From: an uncultured Clostridium sp.
Lineage (GTDB): Bacteria; Bacillota; Clostridia; Oscillospirales; Acutalibacteraceae
NCBI GenBank assembly: GCA_934717555.1
Contig: CAKUYY010000084.1
Location: 1-5,530 of the forward strand
DNA length: 5,530 bases
Direction: 5' to 3'
Under the pieces are notes generated by a model. That model worked only from the letters and a program-made list of their open reading frames with translations. It did no database searches and was not told the DNA's origin. Every line of letters starts with the position of its first letter. Positions within the stretch are counted from its first letter, which is position 1. Shown here in pieces: positions 1 to 4,926 of the stretch. The position numbers were made by a program, and so were the translations under genes.

Positions 1-136
1 CTCCAATCCCATAATTGATGATATTGGCTGTAATGGTAGGGATCAACAGCCCGCCCGCTACATCTAATATCATGACCAGCAAAACAAAAACTGTCAATTT
101 TTTATATGGTTTTAAAAATTGTAGGATCAATCTCAT
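1..136 (-). CDS. ABC exporter (ATP-binding/permease), N-terminal fragment
   Basis: Only the first 45 codons are inside the window; the gene continues past the left edge. The ATG at 136-134 is preceded by a strong GGAGGAA ribosome binding site at 147-141. The peptide starts MRLILQFLKPYKKL, followed by a hydrophobic segment (about residues 14-35, a first membrane helix) and then IPTITANIINYGIG. This layout, a short basic amphipathic start, TM1, then a 'LPT-ADIIN-GI'-like stretch, is typical of the membrane domain of type IV ABC exporters of the multidrug/lipid half-transporter group. Such proteins usually carry a C-terminal ATPase domain and act as dimers in the cytoplasmic membrane; here that part cannot be seen. 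It lies 56 bp downstream of the KTR gene, in the same direction as the MarR gene, so the regulator probably controls it. The substrate is unknown. A second exporter half may follow outside the window. Confidence 0.8.
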   Translation of the reverse strand, partial: MRLILQFLKPYKKLTVFVLLVMILDVAGGLLIPTITANIINYGIG

Positions 137-148
137 AGCTTTCCTCCA

Positions 149-188
149 TAAAAATAACGCAGCTCTCATAACCGCAAGGGGTCTGCGT
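149..188 (-). terminator. Possible hairpin/attenuator between KTR and ABC genes
   Basis: On the minus strand ACGCAG (188-183) can pair with CTGCGT (162-157), and the 3' arm runs into a T-rich stretch (TTATTTTTATGG, 158-147) just before the exporter's ribosome binding site. A longer pairing, ATAAC plus GCAG with a two-base bulge, is also possible. The stem is short and its loop about 20 nt, so it would be a weak terminator. It might reduce read-through into the exporter gene, or it may be chance. Confidence 0.25.
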
Positions 189-192
189 GTTA

Positions 193-378
193 TCAGCTCT
201 GCGTCTTAGCGTCTGGCTTTGATATAACGGATATTTGAAACTGTTTTGCGTCGATCAGCACTTCCCTTTTACACTTGGGACAAAACAGCGGCAGATTTTT
301 AAGTATCGTATCATGCCGGATTTTCAGCCTTGTTTTATTCCCGCAAACAGGACATAAAATCCATTTTTCCTCATTCAT
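193..378 (-). CDS. Cysteine-rich KTR domain protein
   Basis: A 61-residue protein with two zinc-knuckle-like pairs, CPVC (C9, C12) and CPKC (C33, C36). A KTR tripeptide at residues 15-17 follows the first pair. This pattern and length match the small cysteine-rich KTR family (Cys_rich_KTR) of Firmicutes, whose members often sit in resistance or conjugative-element neighbourhoods. The four cysteines probably bind one zinc ion; the biochemical role of the family is not known. There is no signal peptide or membrane segment, so it should be cytoplasmic. Its ATG overlaps the stop codon of the MarR gene in an ATGA arrangement (378-375), and a G-rich ribosome binding site (GGGGGAA) lies inside the end of the MarR gene. 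The two are therefore co-transcribed and probably translationally coupled. The family assignment is from recognition of the motif order; the function is open. Confidence 0.85.
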   Translation of the reverse strand: MNEEKWILCPVCGNKTRLKIRHDTILKNLPLFCPKCKREVLIDAKQFQISVISKPDAKTQS

Positions 379-863
379 GTTAAAGTTCCCCCGCCTTTTG
401 CCAGATTCCGATTATCACTTTTGATAACCTCCTCGATTTCTTCTTTTAGCAAATCACATTGTTTTGTGGAGAACGCTAAAAACGCATTGCGTTCTTCCTC
501 CGTCATCCGCATCAAAATACGTTCCTCCAGTTCATAAAAAGGGAAAATAACCCGTTGGCAAAATTGCATTCCCTGCGGCGTTAGGCGCAGTGCCTTATTG
601 TTCCGCGCCACCGCCATCTGTTCCAGTTTGATATATCCCGCCTTTACCAGCGTACTGACTGACGAATTAATGCTTTGCTTGGGAAGGTGCCACATATCCG
701 CCAGCATATTTTGGGTATAGGTATCCTCTGTTTCACACAAAGAATAAAGAATCCAAAAAGCGGTATCAGAAAGGCCAAAGTGAGCAGCATATTCGTGATA
801 TAGGTCATCCTGTTTCTTATATAGTTGGTTCAAAGCTGTATTTAGTTCTTTGATGTTTTCCAT
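375..863 (-). CDS. MarR-family transcriptional regulator
   Basis: A 162-residue protein of normal MarR length. An N-terminal dimerisation helix region (about 1-30) leads into a winged helix-turn-helix (about 34-98). The recognition helix region lies around LPKQSINSSVSTLVKAGYI (60-78). The wing holds R87 and K90 and ends with LRLTPQG (92-98). A C-terminal helical part (about 100-150) completes the dimer interface. Translation most likely starts at the ATG at 863-861, which has a GAGGGG site seven bases upstream. A TTG 18 bases further upstream extends the frame but lacks a ribosome binding site and lies in the operator region. MarR dimers bind palindromes and release DNA on binding small phenolic or drug-like ligands. 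Two matching palindromes lie in this gene's own promoter, which suggests autorepression and control of the KTR and ABC exporter genes downstream. The ligand is unknown. Confidence 0.9.
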   Translation of the reverse strand: MENIKELNTALNQLYKKQDDLYHEYAAHFGLSDTAFWILYSLCETEDTYTQNMLADMWHLPKQSINSSVSTLVKAGYIKLEQMAVARNNKALRLTPQGMQFCQRVIFPFYELEERILMRMTEEERNAFLAFSTKQCDLLKEEIEEVIKSDNRNLAKGGGTLT

Positions 864-880
864 AAAAGTACCCCTCACCA

Positions 881-898
881 AAATCCGAATTCGGTTTT
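881..898 (-). promoter_or_regulatory. Putative MarR operator O2 over the transcription start
   Basis: A palindrome centred on CCGAATTCGG (885-894, perfect), flanked by A and T runs that extend the symmetry with one mismatch. It shares the CCG-N4-CGG core and A/T flanks with the site at 905-922, and the two centres are 24 bp apart. It covers the expected start of the marR transcript (around 893), a position suited to blocking RNA polymerase. Binding by the MarR protein is inferred from position and symmetry. Confidence 0.55.
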
Positions 899-899
899 T

Positions 900-928
900 A
901 TTGTAAATCCGAAAACGGATTTTGTCAA
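900..928 (-). promoter_or_regulatory. Promoter of the marR-KTR-ABC operon
   Basis: Read on the minus strand, a perfect -35 box TTGACA (928-923) is followed by a 17-bp spacer and a -10 box TACAAT (905-900). The predicted transcript starts near 893, giving a leader of about 30 nt before the ATG at 863. It is the strongest sigma-A-type match on this strand upstream of marR. Confidence 0.75.
905..922 (-). promoter_or_regulatory. Putative MarR operator O1 inside the promoter spacer
   Basis: A perfect inverted repeat, AAATCCG (905-911) and CGGATTT (916-922), separated by AAAA. It occupies essentially the whole 17-bp spacer between the -35 and -10 boxes of the marR promoter, so a bound dimer would exclude RNA polymerase. 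The size and A/T-rich palindromic form fit MarR operators. The protein-site match itself is inferred. Confidence 0.6.
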
Positions 929-998
929 GGATAATTTTTCTTTTTCAATTTTTTAATTCCTTGTATTTTTTATTTTTTTATTTGGAAAGCACAAGCTA

Positions 999-1026
999 TT
1001 GACAAATCAAATGTATATGATATAAT
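999..1026 (+). promoter_or_regulatory. Promoter of the HMA/metal ATPase operon
   Basis: TTGACA at 999-1004 and TATAAT at 1021-1026 both match the sigma-A consensus exactly, with a 16-bp spacer. The start of transcription should be near 1033, giving a leader of about 55 nt before the HMA gene. With boxes this good the promoter is probably strong unless repressed, which fits the inverted repeat over its downstream half. Confidence 0.75.
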
Positions 1027-1061
1027 AAACAAACAATTAAGCAATTGTTTATATGTTTATT
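1024..1061 (+). promoter_or_regulatory. Nested inverted repeat, putative metal-repressor operator
   Basis: Inner arms AAACAATT (1031-1038) and AATTGTTT (1043-1050) are perfect 8-bp complements around AAGC. Outer arms AATAAAC (1024-1030) and GTTTATT (1055-1061) are also perfect complements, offset by four bases on the right (ATAT). The element begins inside the -10 box and covers the transcription start. A/T-rich palindromes at this position are typical of ArsR/SmtB-type metal sensors (CadC/CzrA-like) ahead of zinc/cadmium ATPase genes. No such regulator is encoded in the window, so it would act in trans. An RNA hairpin role is an alternative. Confidence 0.5.
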
Positions 1062-1087
1062 GTTATTATAAGAAAGGGGCTTTCACC

Positions 1088-1303
1088 ATGAAAAAATCTT
1101 TTAAACTGGCGGATCTCGATTGTGCCAATTGCGCTGCCAAAATCGAAAACGCACTGAATAAAATGGAGGGCATAGATCATGCCACTGTTAGTTTTATGAC
1201 TCAGAGGATGACCTTGGAGGCCTCAGATGAGCAATTCCCCGAAATTGTGGAACAAGCAAAAGCGCTAATCAAAAAATTGGAACCGGATGTCACTATAAAG
1301 TAA
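1088..1303 (+). CDS. Small heavy-metal-associated (HMA) domain protein
   Basis: A 71-residue single-domain protein with the ferredoxin-like HMA fold pattern. A first beta strand (KKSFKLADL) leads to the metal site D-C-A-N-C (C12 and C15), then a helix (AAKIENALNKMEGI), a strand (HATVSFM), a further strand, a second helix (FPEIVEQAKALIKKL) and a final strand. The CxxC pair binds a soft metal ion; the Asp before the first Cys resembles the DCxxC sites of zinc/cadmium ATPases such as ZntA, rather than the usual GMTCxxC of copper chaperones. The gene lies 36 bp upstream of a P1B-2 ATPase that lacks this domain, so it probably works as a detached metal-binding domain or chaperone for that pump. 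The start is supported by AAAGGGG eight bases upstream. The protein is cytoplasmic, with no signal peptide. Zinc or cadmium specificity is inferred from the partner. Confidence 0.88.
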   Translation: MKKSFKLADLDCANCAAKIENALNKMEGIDHATVSFMTQRMTLEASDEQFPEIVEQAKALIKKLEPDVTIK

Positions 1304-1339
1304 CCGGCAGCTCAAATAAATGGAGAAGGGGCGTTTACC

Positions 1340-3253
1340 ATGAAACAGAAGCAACAATTGATTCGGATTCTGATGGCAGCGGCACTGTTTGTCATCGTTT
1401 TATTCCTTCCCCTGCAGGGAATTGCCCGACTGCTCGCTTTTCTTGTAGTATATGGTGTGATCGGATGGGACATTGTATGGAAAGCACTCCGCAATATCCT
1501 AAGAGGTCAGGTTTTTGATGAAAATTTTTTGATGACAGTAGCGACGATAGGTGCCTTTTTGATTGGAGAATTTCCAGAAGGTGTAGCTGTTATGCTGTTT
1601 TATCAGGTGGGAGAACTCTTTCAGTCTTACGCGGTCAATAAGTCCAGAAAGTCAATCTCCAGCCTGATGGATATCCGCCCTGATTATGCCAATGTACAAA
1701 AAGGCGGCAAATGGGAACAGGTAGATCCAGAAGAAGTTTCCGTAGGAGAAACCATTTTAGTAAAACCAGGAGAAAGGATTCCTCTGGATGGCATCATATT
1801 AGAAGGGAATTCTACCATTGATACTTCCGCTTTGACAGGGGAATCGGTTCCGCGGGAAGTGGAAGCAGGCAAAGAAGTCATCAGCGGCTGTATTAATTTG
1901 ACCGGTATTCTAACCATACAAGTGGAAAAAGAATACGGGGAATCTACTGTGGCTAAAATTTTGGATTTGGTGGAGAATTCCAGCAGTAAAAAAGCCCATG
2001 CAGAAAATTTTATTACCCGTTTCGCTAAATATTACACTCCCATTGTAGTGATTGGAGCTGTCCTTTTGGCTGTAATCCCTCCCCTATTTACAGGATTTCA
2101 TTTTATGGAATGGGTTTCGAGAGCCCTTACCTTTTTGGTTATCTCCTGCCCATGCGCTTTGGTGATCTCTGTTCCTTTGAGCTTTTTCGGAGGAATCGGG
2201 GGAGCCTCCAAAAGCGGCGTTTTGGTCAAAGGAAGCAATTATTTAGAAGCCTTAGCAAACACAGAAATCGTGGTATTCGACAAAACCGGTACTTTGACCA
2301 AAGGAACCTTTCATGTCTCTCAAATTCATCCGGTGGATATGTCGGAAGACACTCTGCTGGAGTTGGCCGCCTATGCGGAAGCCTATTCCAATCATCCTAT
2401 TTCATTGTCCATTCAGAAAGCGTATCAAAAAGAAATTCAGCAAAACCGAGTGGAAGATATAGAAGAGGTTTCCGGCCATGGGGTGAAAGCCAAGGTCGAC
2501 GGGCACCTCATTCTAGCTGGTAACGCAAAATTGATGGAACAGGAAAATATCCCCTATCAACCTAATCGTTCCCCGGGGACGGTAGTCTATGTGGCACGCG
2601 ATGGTGTTTATGCAGGTTTCCTATTGATTGAGGATGAAATCAAAGAAGATGCAGAACGGGCTATTCAGTCTTTGCGGGCGGCTCATGTCCGTAAGATGGT
2701 TATGCTCACCGGGGATGCTGACGCAGTAGGACAAAAGGTAGCCAAACAGATTGGTTTAGATGAAGCCTATACAGAACTGCTCCCAGCGGGAAAAGTGGAA
2801 AAAATGGAAGAGCTGTTAGTACAGAAATCCCCAAAGGGGAAGCTTGCTTTTGTCGGGGACGGCATCAACGACGCTCCTGTACTAGCTCGGGCAGATATTG
2901 GAATCGCTATGGGGGGATTAGGTTCCGATGCCGCTATTGAGGCGGCTGATGTGGTCATCATGACAGATGAGCCTTCCAAGATTTCTACCGTGGTCCAGAT
3001 CTCCAGAAAAACTCTCCGTATTGTCAGACAGAATATTGTCTTTGCCTTAGCGGTAAAAGCTATTGTATTGATACTTGGAGCTGTAGGGATGGCCAATATG
3101 TGGGCGGCTGTATTCGCAGATGTGGGCGTTTCTGTGATCGCTATTCTGAACGCTATCCGTGCCCTTCGCGTGAAAATTCCGAAAGGTTCCAAACAAAAAT
3201 CTTCTCTTAAAAACAGTTCCTTTTCCCAAAATCAGGTCAATTCAATAGAGTAG
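1340..3253 (+). CDS. cadA: P1B-2-type Zn2+/Cd2+/Pb2+-exporting ATPase
   Basis: A complete 637-residue heavy-metal P-type ATPase of the CadA/ZntA type, exporting divalent soft metals across the cytoplasmic membrane using ATP. Helices lie at about 8-26, 28-47, 62-76, 78-95, 232-250, 258-285, 565-582 and 584-606. Key motifs are the actuator TGES (166-169), the transport-site CPC (C270-P-C272), DKTGT with phosphorylated D314, the class-specific HP (H352-P353), SGHG (378-381), TGD (457-459) and GDGINDAP (506-513). K573 in TM7 and D594 in TM8 are 21 residues apart, the same spacing as K693 and D714 of E. coli ZntA; this pair marks the Zn/Cd/Pb subgroup. The N-terminal HMA domain usual for CadA is absent and is supplied by the preceding gene. 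The start has a GGAGAAGGGG site. A polar, Ser/Lys-rich tail of about 25 residues follows TM8 and has no Cys or His. The symbol zntA would be equally suitable. Confidence 0.95.
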   Translation: MKQKQQLIRILMAAALFVIVLFLPLQGIARLLAFLVVYGVIGWDIVWKALRNILRGQVFDENFLMTVATIGAFLIGEFPEGVAVMLFYQVGELFQSYAVNKSRKSISSLMDIRPDYANVQKGGKWEQVDPEEVSVGETILVKPGERIPLDGIILEGNSTIDTSALTGESVPREVEAGKEVISGCINLTGILTIQVEKEYGESTVAKILDLVENSSSKKAHAENFITRFAKYYTPIVVIGAVLLAVIPPLFTGFHFMEWVSRALTFLVISCPCALVISVPLSFFGGIGGASKSGVLVKGSNYLEALANTEIVVFDKTGTLTKGTFHVSQIHPVDMSEDTLLELAAYAEAYSNHPISLSIQKAYQKEIQQNRVEDIEEVSGHGVKAKVDGHLILAGNAKLMEQENIPYQPNRSPGTVVYVARDGVYAGFLLIEDEIKEDAERAIQSLRAAHVRKMVMLTGDADAVGQKVAKQIGLDEAYTELLPAGKVEKMEELLVQKSPKGKLAFVGDGINDAPVLARADIGIAMGGLGSDAAIEAADVVIMTDEPSKISTVVQISRKTLRIVRQNIVFALAVKAIVLILGAVGMANMWAAVFADVGVSVIAILNAIRALRVKIPKGSKQKSSLKNSSFSQNQVNSIE

Positions 3254-3259
3254 AGACAG

Positions 3260-3303
3260 AAAAACAGGGAGGTGTGCGATAATATCGCCCCTCCCTGTTT
3301 TTT
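3260..3303 (+). terminator. Intrinsic terminator after the metal ATPase gene, probably bidirectional
   Basis: AAAAACAGGGAGG (3260-3272) pairs with CCTCCCTGTTTTT (3290-3302), and inside the loop GCGAT (3276-3280) pairs with ATCGC (3284-3288) around AAT. The 3' arm ends in six T residues. It begins six bases after the ATPase stop codon. Because the 5' arm starts with five A residues, the minus-strand version also ends in TTTTT and could stop queA transcripts. Confidence 0.88.
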
Positions 3304-3449
3304 ATAAAAAGTTTTCTGGCGGGATAAACACCAAACGCATTGAGGAACTGCTTAAGCCTTTCCTCCAAGTCATAGGTTTTAATTTACATGAATTCAATAA
3401 AAATGTAGAACTCTATGCTGTTATCCGCTCTCTTTTAACAAAAATATAT
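3304..3449. other. Intergenic stretch between convergent cadA and queA
   Basis: This short stretch lies between the terminator and the queA stop codon. No ribosome binding site, start codon or hairpin of note is seen. One plus-strand frame stays open from 3249 through the stretch and on into antisense of queA. It reads with protein-like composition (FSGGINTKRIEELLKPFL from 3312), but it has no start codon before queA. It may be a decayed gene remnant; I do not recognise a family. Confidence 0.4.
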
Positions 3450-4475
3450 TTATACCACGAGCATAGCGTCTCCAAAACTAAAGAAACGGTATTTCTCCTG
3501 TACTGCCAGCCGATAGGCCCGCATAGTATGTTCATAGCCTGCAAATGCAGAAACCAGCATAATCAGCGTACTTTCCGGCAGGTGGAAGTTTGTGATCAGC
3601 CCATCTAAAATACGGAAAGAAAATCCCGGATAAATAAAAATGTCGGTCCATCCTTCACAGGCCTTCATTTGTCCTTCTTTCGCCATAACGGATTCCAGGG
3701 TACGGCAGCTAGTGGTTCCCACCGCAATCACTCTGCCGCCCTGCTGCTTTGTCCGATTGATCAATGCTGCCGTCTCTTCACTCACTTCATAATGTTCTGC
3801 ATGCATTTTGTGTTCTGTGATCTCGTCCACCTTTACAGGGCGGAAGGTCCCTAATCCCACATGCAGGGTAACAAATCCCACAGAAATCCCTTTCTCCTTG
3901 ATCTTTTCCAACAGTTCCGGCGTGAAATGGAGACCTGCCGTCGGTGCCGCAGCGGATCCAGGTTCTTTGGCGTATACTGTCTGGTAACGTTCTTTATCCT
4001 CTAACCTTTTGGTAATATAATGGGGCAACGGCATCTGCCCGATTTTGTCCAATACCTGGTAGAAATTTCCTTGATAAGAAAATTTTACAATACGGTTTCC
4101 TCCCTCGACAATTTCCAATACCTCTGCGGAAAGGAGGCCGTCTCCAAATGTAAACCGGCTGCCTGGTTTTGCTTTCTTCCCGGGGCCTGCCAGCACTTCC
4201 CAGCAGTCGTCTTCTTTCTGGTTCAGCAATAAAAATTCCACCTGTGCTCCGGTTCCCTCTTTGATGCCATATAAACGGGCAGGAAGTACGCGGGAATTAT
4301 TTAAAATAAGGCAATCCCCTGGTTTTAACTGATCCACAATATCATAGAAATGCAAATGGGTTACCTCTCCTGAATTCCGGTCCAATTTCATCAGGCGGGA
4401 ATGATCTCTTTCTAAGATCGGGGTTTGCGCGATCAGTTCTTCTGTAAGGTCGTAATAAAAGTCGCTGGTTTTCAT
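3450..4475 (-). CDS. queA: S-adenosylmethionine:tRNA ribosyltransferase-isomerase
   Basis: A complete 341-residue QueA, the normal family length. It transfers and isomerises the ribosyl part of S-adenosylmethionine onto 7-aminomethyl-7-deazaguanine at the wobble position of GUN-anticodon tRNAs, forming epoxyqueuosine in the cytoplasm. Family motifs run in order: YDLTEELIAQTP (8-19) with RDHSRLM (23-29), LILNNSRVLPARL (56-68), SAAAPTAGLHFT (174-185), LHVGLGTFRPV (204-214), VGTTSCRTLES (252-262), TNFHLPESTL (295-304) and YRFFSFGDAM (329-338). No key block is missing. The ATG at 4475 has an AAAAGGAG site ten bases upstream; an ATG between them is followed at once by TAA. It seems to be transcribed alone from its own promoter. 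Other queuosine genes such as tgt and queG are not in the window. It converges on the metal ATPase gene and diverges from asd. Confidence 0.97.
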   Translation of the reverse strand: MKTSDFYYDLTEELIAQTPILERDHSRLMKLDRNSGEVTHLHFYDIVDQLKPGDCLILNNSRVLPARLYGIKEGTGAQVEFLLLNQKEDDCWEVLAGPGKKAKPGSRFTFGDGLLSAEVLEIVEGGNRIVKFSYQGNFYQVLDKIGQMPLPHYITKRLEDKERYQTVYAKEPGSAAAPTAGLHFTPELLEKIKEKGISVGFVTLHVGLGTFRPVKVDEITEHKMHAEHYEVSEETAALINRTKQQGGRVIAVGTTSCRTLESVMAKEGQMKACEGWTDIFIYPGFSFRILDGLITNFHLPESTLIMLVSAFAGYEHTMRAYRLAVQEKYRFFSFGDAMLVV

Positions 4476-4497
4476 GTTTTACATGCTCCTTTTTGGA

Positions 4498-4526
4498 ATA
4501 ATAGGAAATTTTACAGGCTCTATCAA
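4498..4526 (-). promoter_or_regulatory. Promoter of queA
   Basis: On the minus strand TTGATA (4526-4521) and TATTAT (4503-4498) are separated by exactly 17 bp, each with one mismatch to consensus. Transcription would start near 4491, at the edge of the AAAAGGAG ribosome binding site, so the leader would be only about 16 nt. That tight fit lowers confidence somewhat. Confidence 0.5.
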
Positions 4527-4528
4527 GC

Positions 4529-4543
4529 AACATCTCAGATGTT
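4529..4543. repeat. 15-bp perfect palindrome upstream of the queA promoter
   Basis: AACATCT (4529-4535) and AGATGTT (4537-4543) are perfect complements around a single C. It lies just upstream of the queA -35 box and 35 bp before the asd -35 box, between divergent promoters. It could be a protein-binding site acting on either gene; there is no T-run, so it is not a terminator. No regulator can be assigned. Confidence 0.4.
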
Positions 4544-4577
4544 TATGTTAATATGCCATTAATATTGGGAGAATAAA

Positions 4578-4606
4578 TTGACATCCCTTAGGAAGAATGG
4601 TATATT
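4578..4606 (+). promoter_or_regulatory. Extended -10 promoter of the asd leader
   Basis: TTGACA (4578-4583), a 17-bp spacer and TATATT (4601-4606), with a TG one base upstream of the -10 box (4598-4599). Transcription would start around 4613, about 23 nt before the riboswitch P1 stem. The position right upstream of the aptamer supports the assignment. Confidence 0.75.
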
Positions 4607-4635
4607 TAAATCCAACAGAAAAATGATTGATAGAA

Positions 4636-4803
4636 AGATAGAGGCGCGTCTTGAGATGATTAGCTGGTTTGAGGTTGCCAAAACCGATGATTTCCAGTAA
4701 AAGGCTTTGGTCGCCGAAGGGGGATGCGTGGCTGGCATCAGCCCTGGTTGTATTGGTAAAGAACCTTACAACTGTCATCATAGGATATGATGGAGAACTA
4801 TCT
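4636..4803 (+). promoter_or_regulatory. Lysine riboswitch (L-box) aptamer
   Basis: The leader holds the conserved L-box blocks in order: GAGGCGCG (4641-4648), CTGG/CCAG pairing (4664-4667 with 4694-4697), GCCGAAG (4713-4719), hairpin GGCTG/CAGCC (4730-4734 with 4739-4743), stem GTTGTA/TACAAC (4747-4752 with 4767-4772), ACTGTC (4771-4776), hairpin CATCATA/TATGATG (4776-4782 with 4786-4792) and the closing GGAGAACTATCTGG. The closing P1 stem is AGATAG (4636-4641) with CTATCT (4798-4803). About 168 nt is the usual aptamer size. A terminator follows about 55 nt downstream and asd after that. Lysine binding should stabilise P1 and allow termination, giving feedback on the lysine/diaminopimelate branch. 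The antiterminator pairing was not resolved; a weak alternative hairpin can form at 4805-4831. This element fills most of the 451-bp gap between queA and asd. Confidence 0.92.
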
Positions 4804-4858
4804 GGAAAGGGTTTTATAAAAACTTCTTTTCGACAGATTCTATTATATTTTATTGATG

Positions 4859-4881
4859 ACCGGTTTACAACCGGTTTTTTT
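4859..4881 (+). terminator. Riboswitch-controlled intrinsic terminator
   Basis: ACCGGTT (4859-4865) and AACCGGT (4869-4875) form a perfect 7-bp stem around TAC, followed by a run of seven T residues (4875-4881). It lies between the lysine aptamer and the asd start codon, the expected place for the expression platform. In high lysine the transcript should end here, about 270 nt after its start. Confidence 0.85.
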
Positions 4882-4926
4882 CTTACAATCAGCTTTTTTC
4901 CATCACATCCAGGAGGTAAATGAAAG

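Noticed and set aside
15..209. Plus-strand open frame at the left edge (64 codons)
   Set aside because: It is antisense to the ABC exporter start and the intergenic gap; the minus-strand reading has a strong ribosome binding site and family-like sequence.
864..881. Upstream TTG start adding six residues to the MarR protein
   Set aside because: There is no ribosome binding site ahead of it and it sits in the operator; the ATG at 863 has GAGGGG at good spacing.
2110..2523. Plus-strand open frame (137 codons) inside the metal ATPase gene
   Set aside because: It overlaps the ATPase in another frame across the CPC and DKTGT motifs, with no ribosome binding site and an Arg/Ser-rich composition.
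2767..3192. Minus-strand open frame (141 codons) inside the metal ATPase gene
   Set aside because: It is antisense to the catalytic and TM7-8 part of the ATPase and its low-complexity Ala/Ser/Thr content is typical of a shadow frame.
4342..4533. Minus-strand open frame overlapping the queA start
   Set aside because: It runs through the queA promoter and is out of frame with queA; it is a shadow.
4548..4781. Minus-strand open frame antisense to the asd leader
   Set aside because: It covers the asd promoter and aptamer on the opposite strand and has no recognisable protein features.
4669..4923. Plus-strand open frame in the asd leader (84 codons)
   Set aside because: It lies on the lysine riboswitch and the terminator; conserved RNA blocks explain the sequence, and there is no good ribosome binding site.
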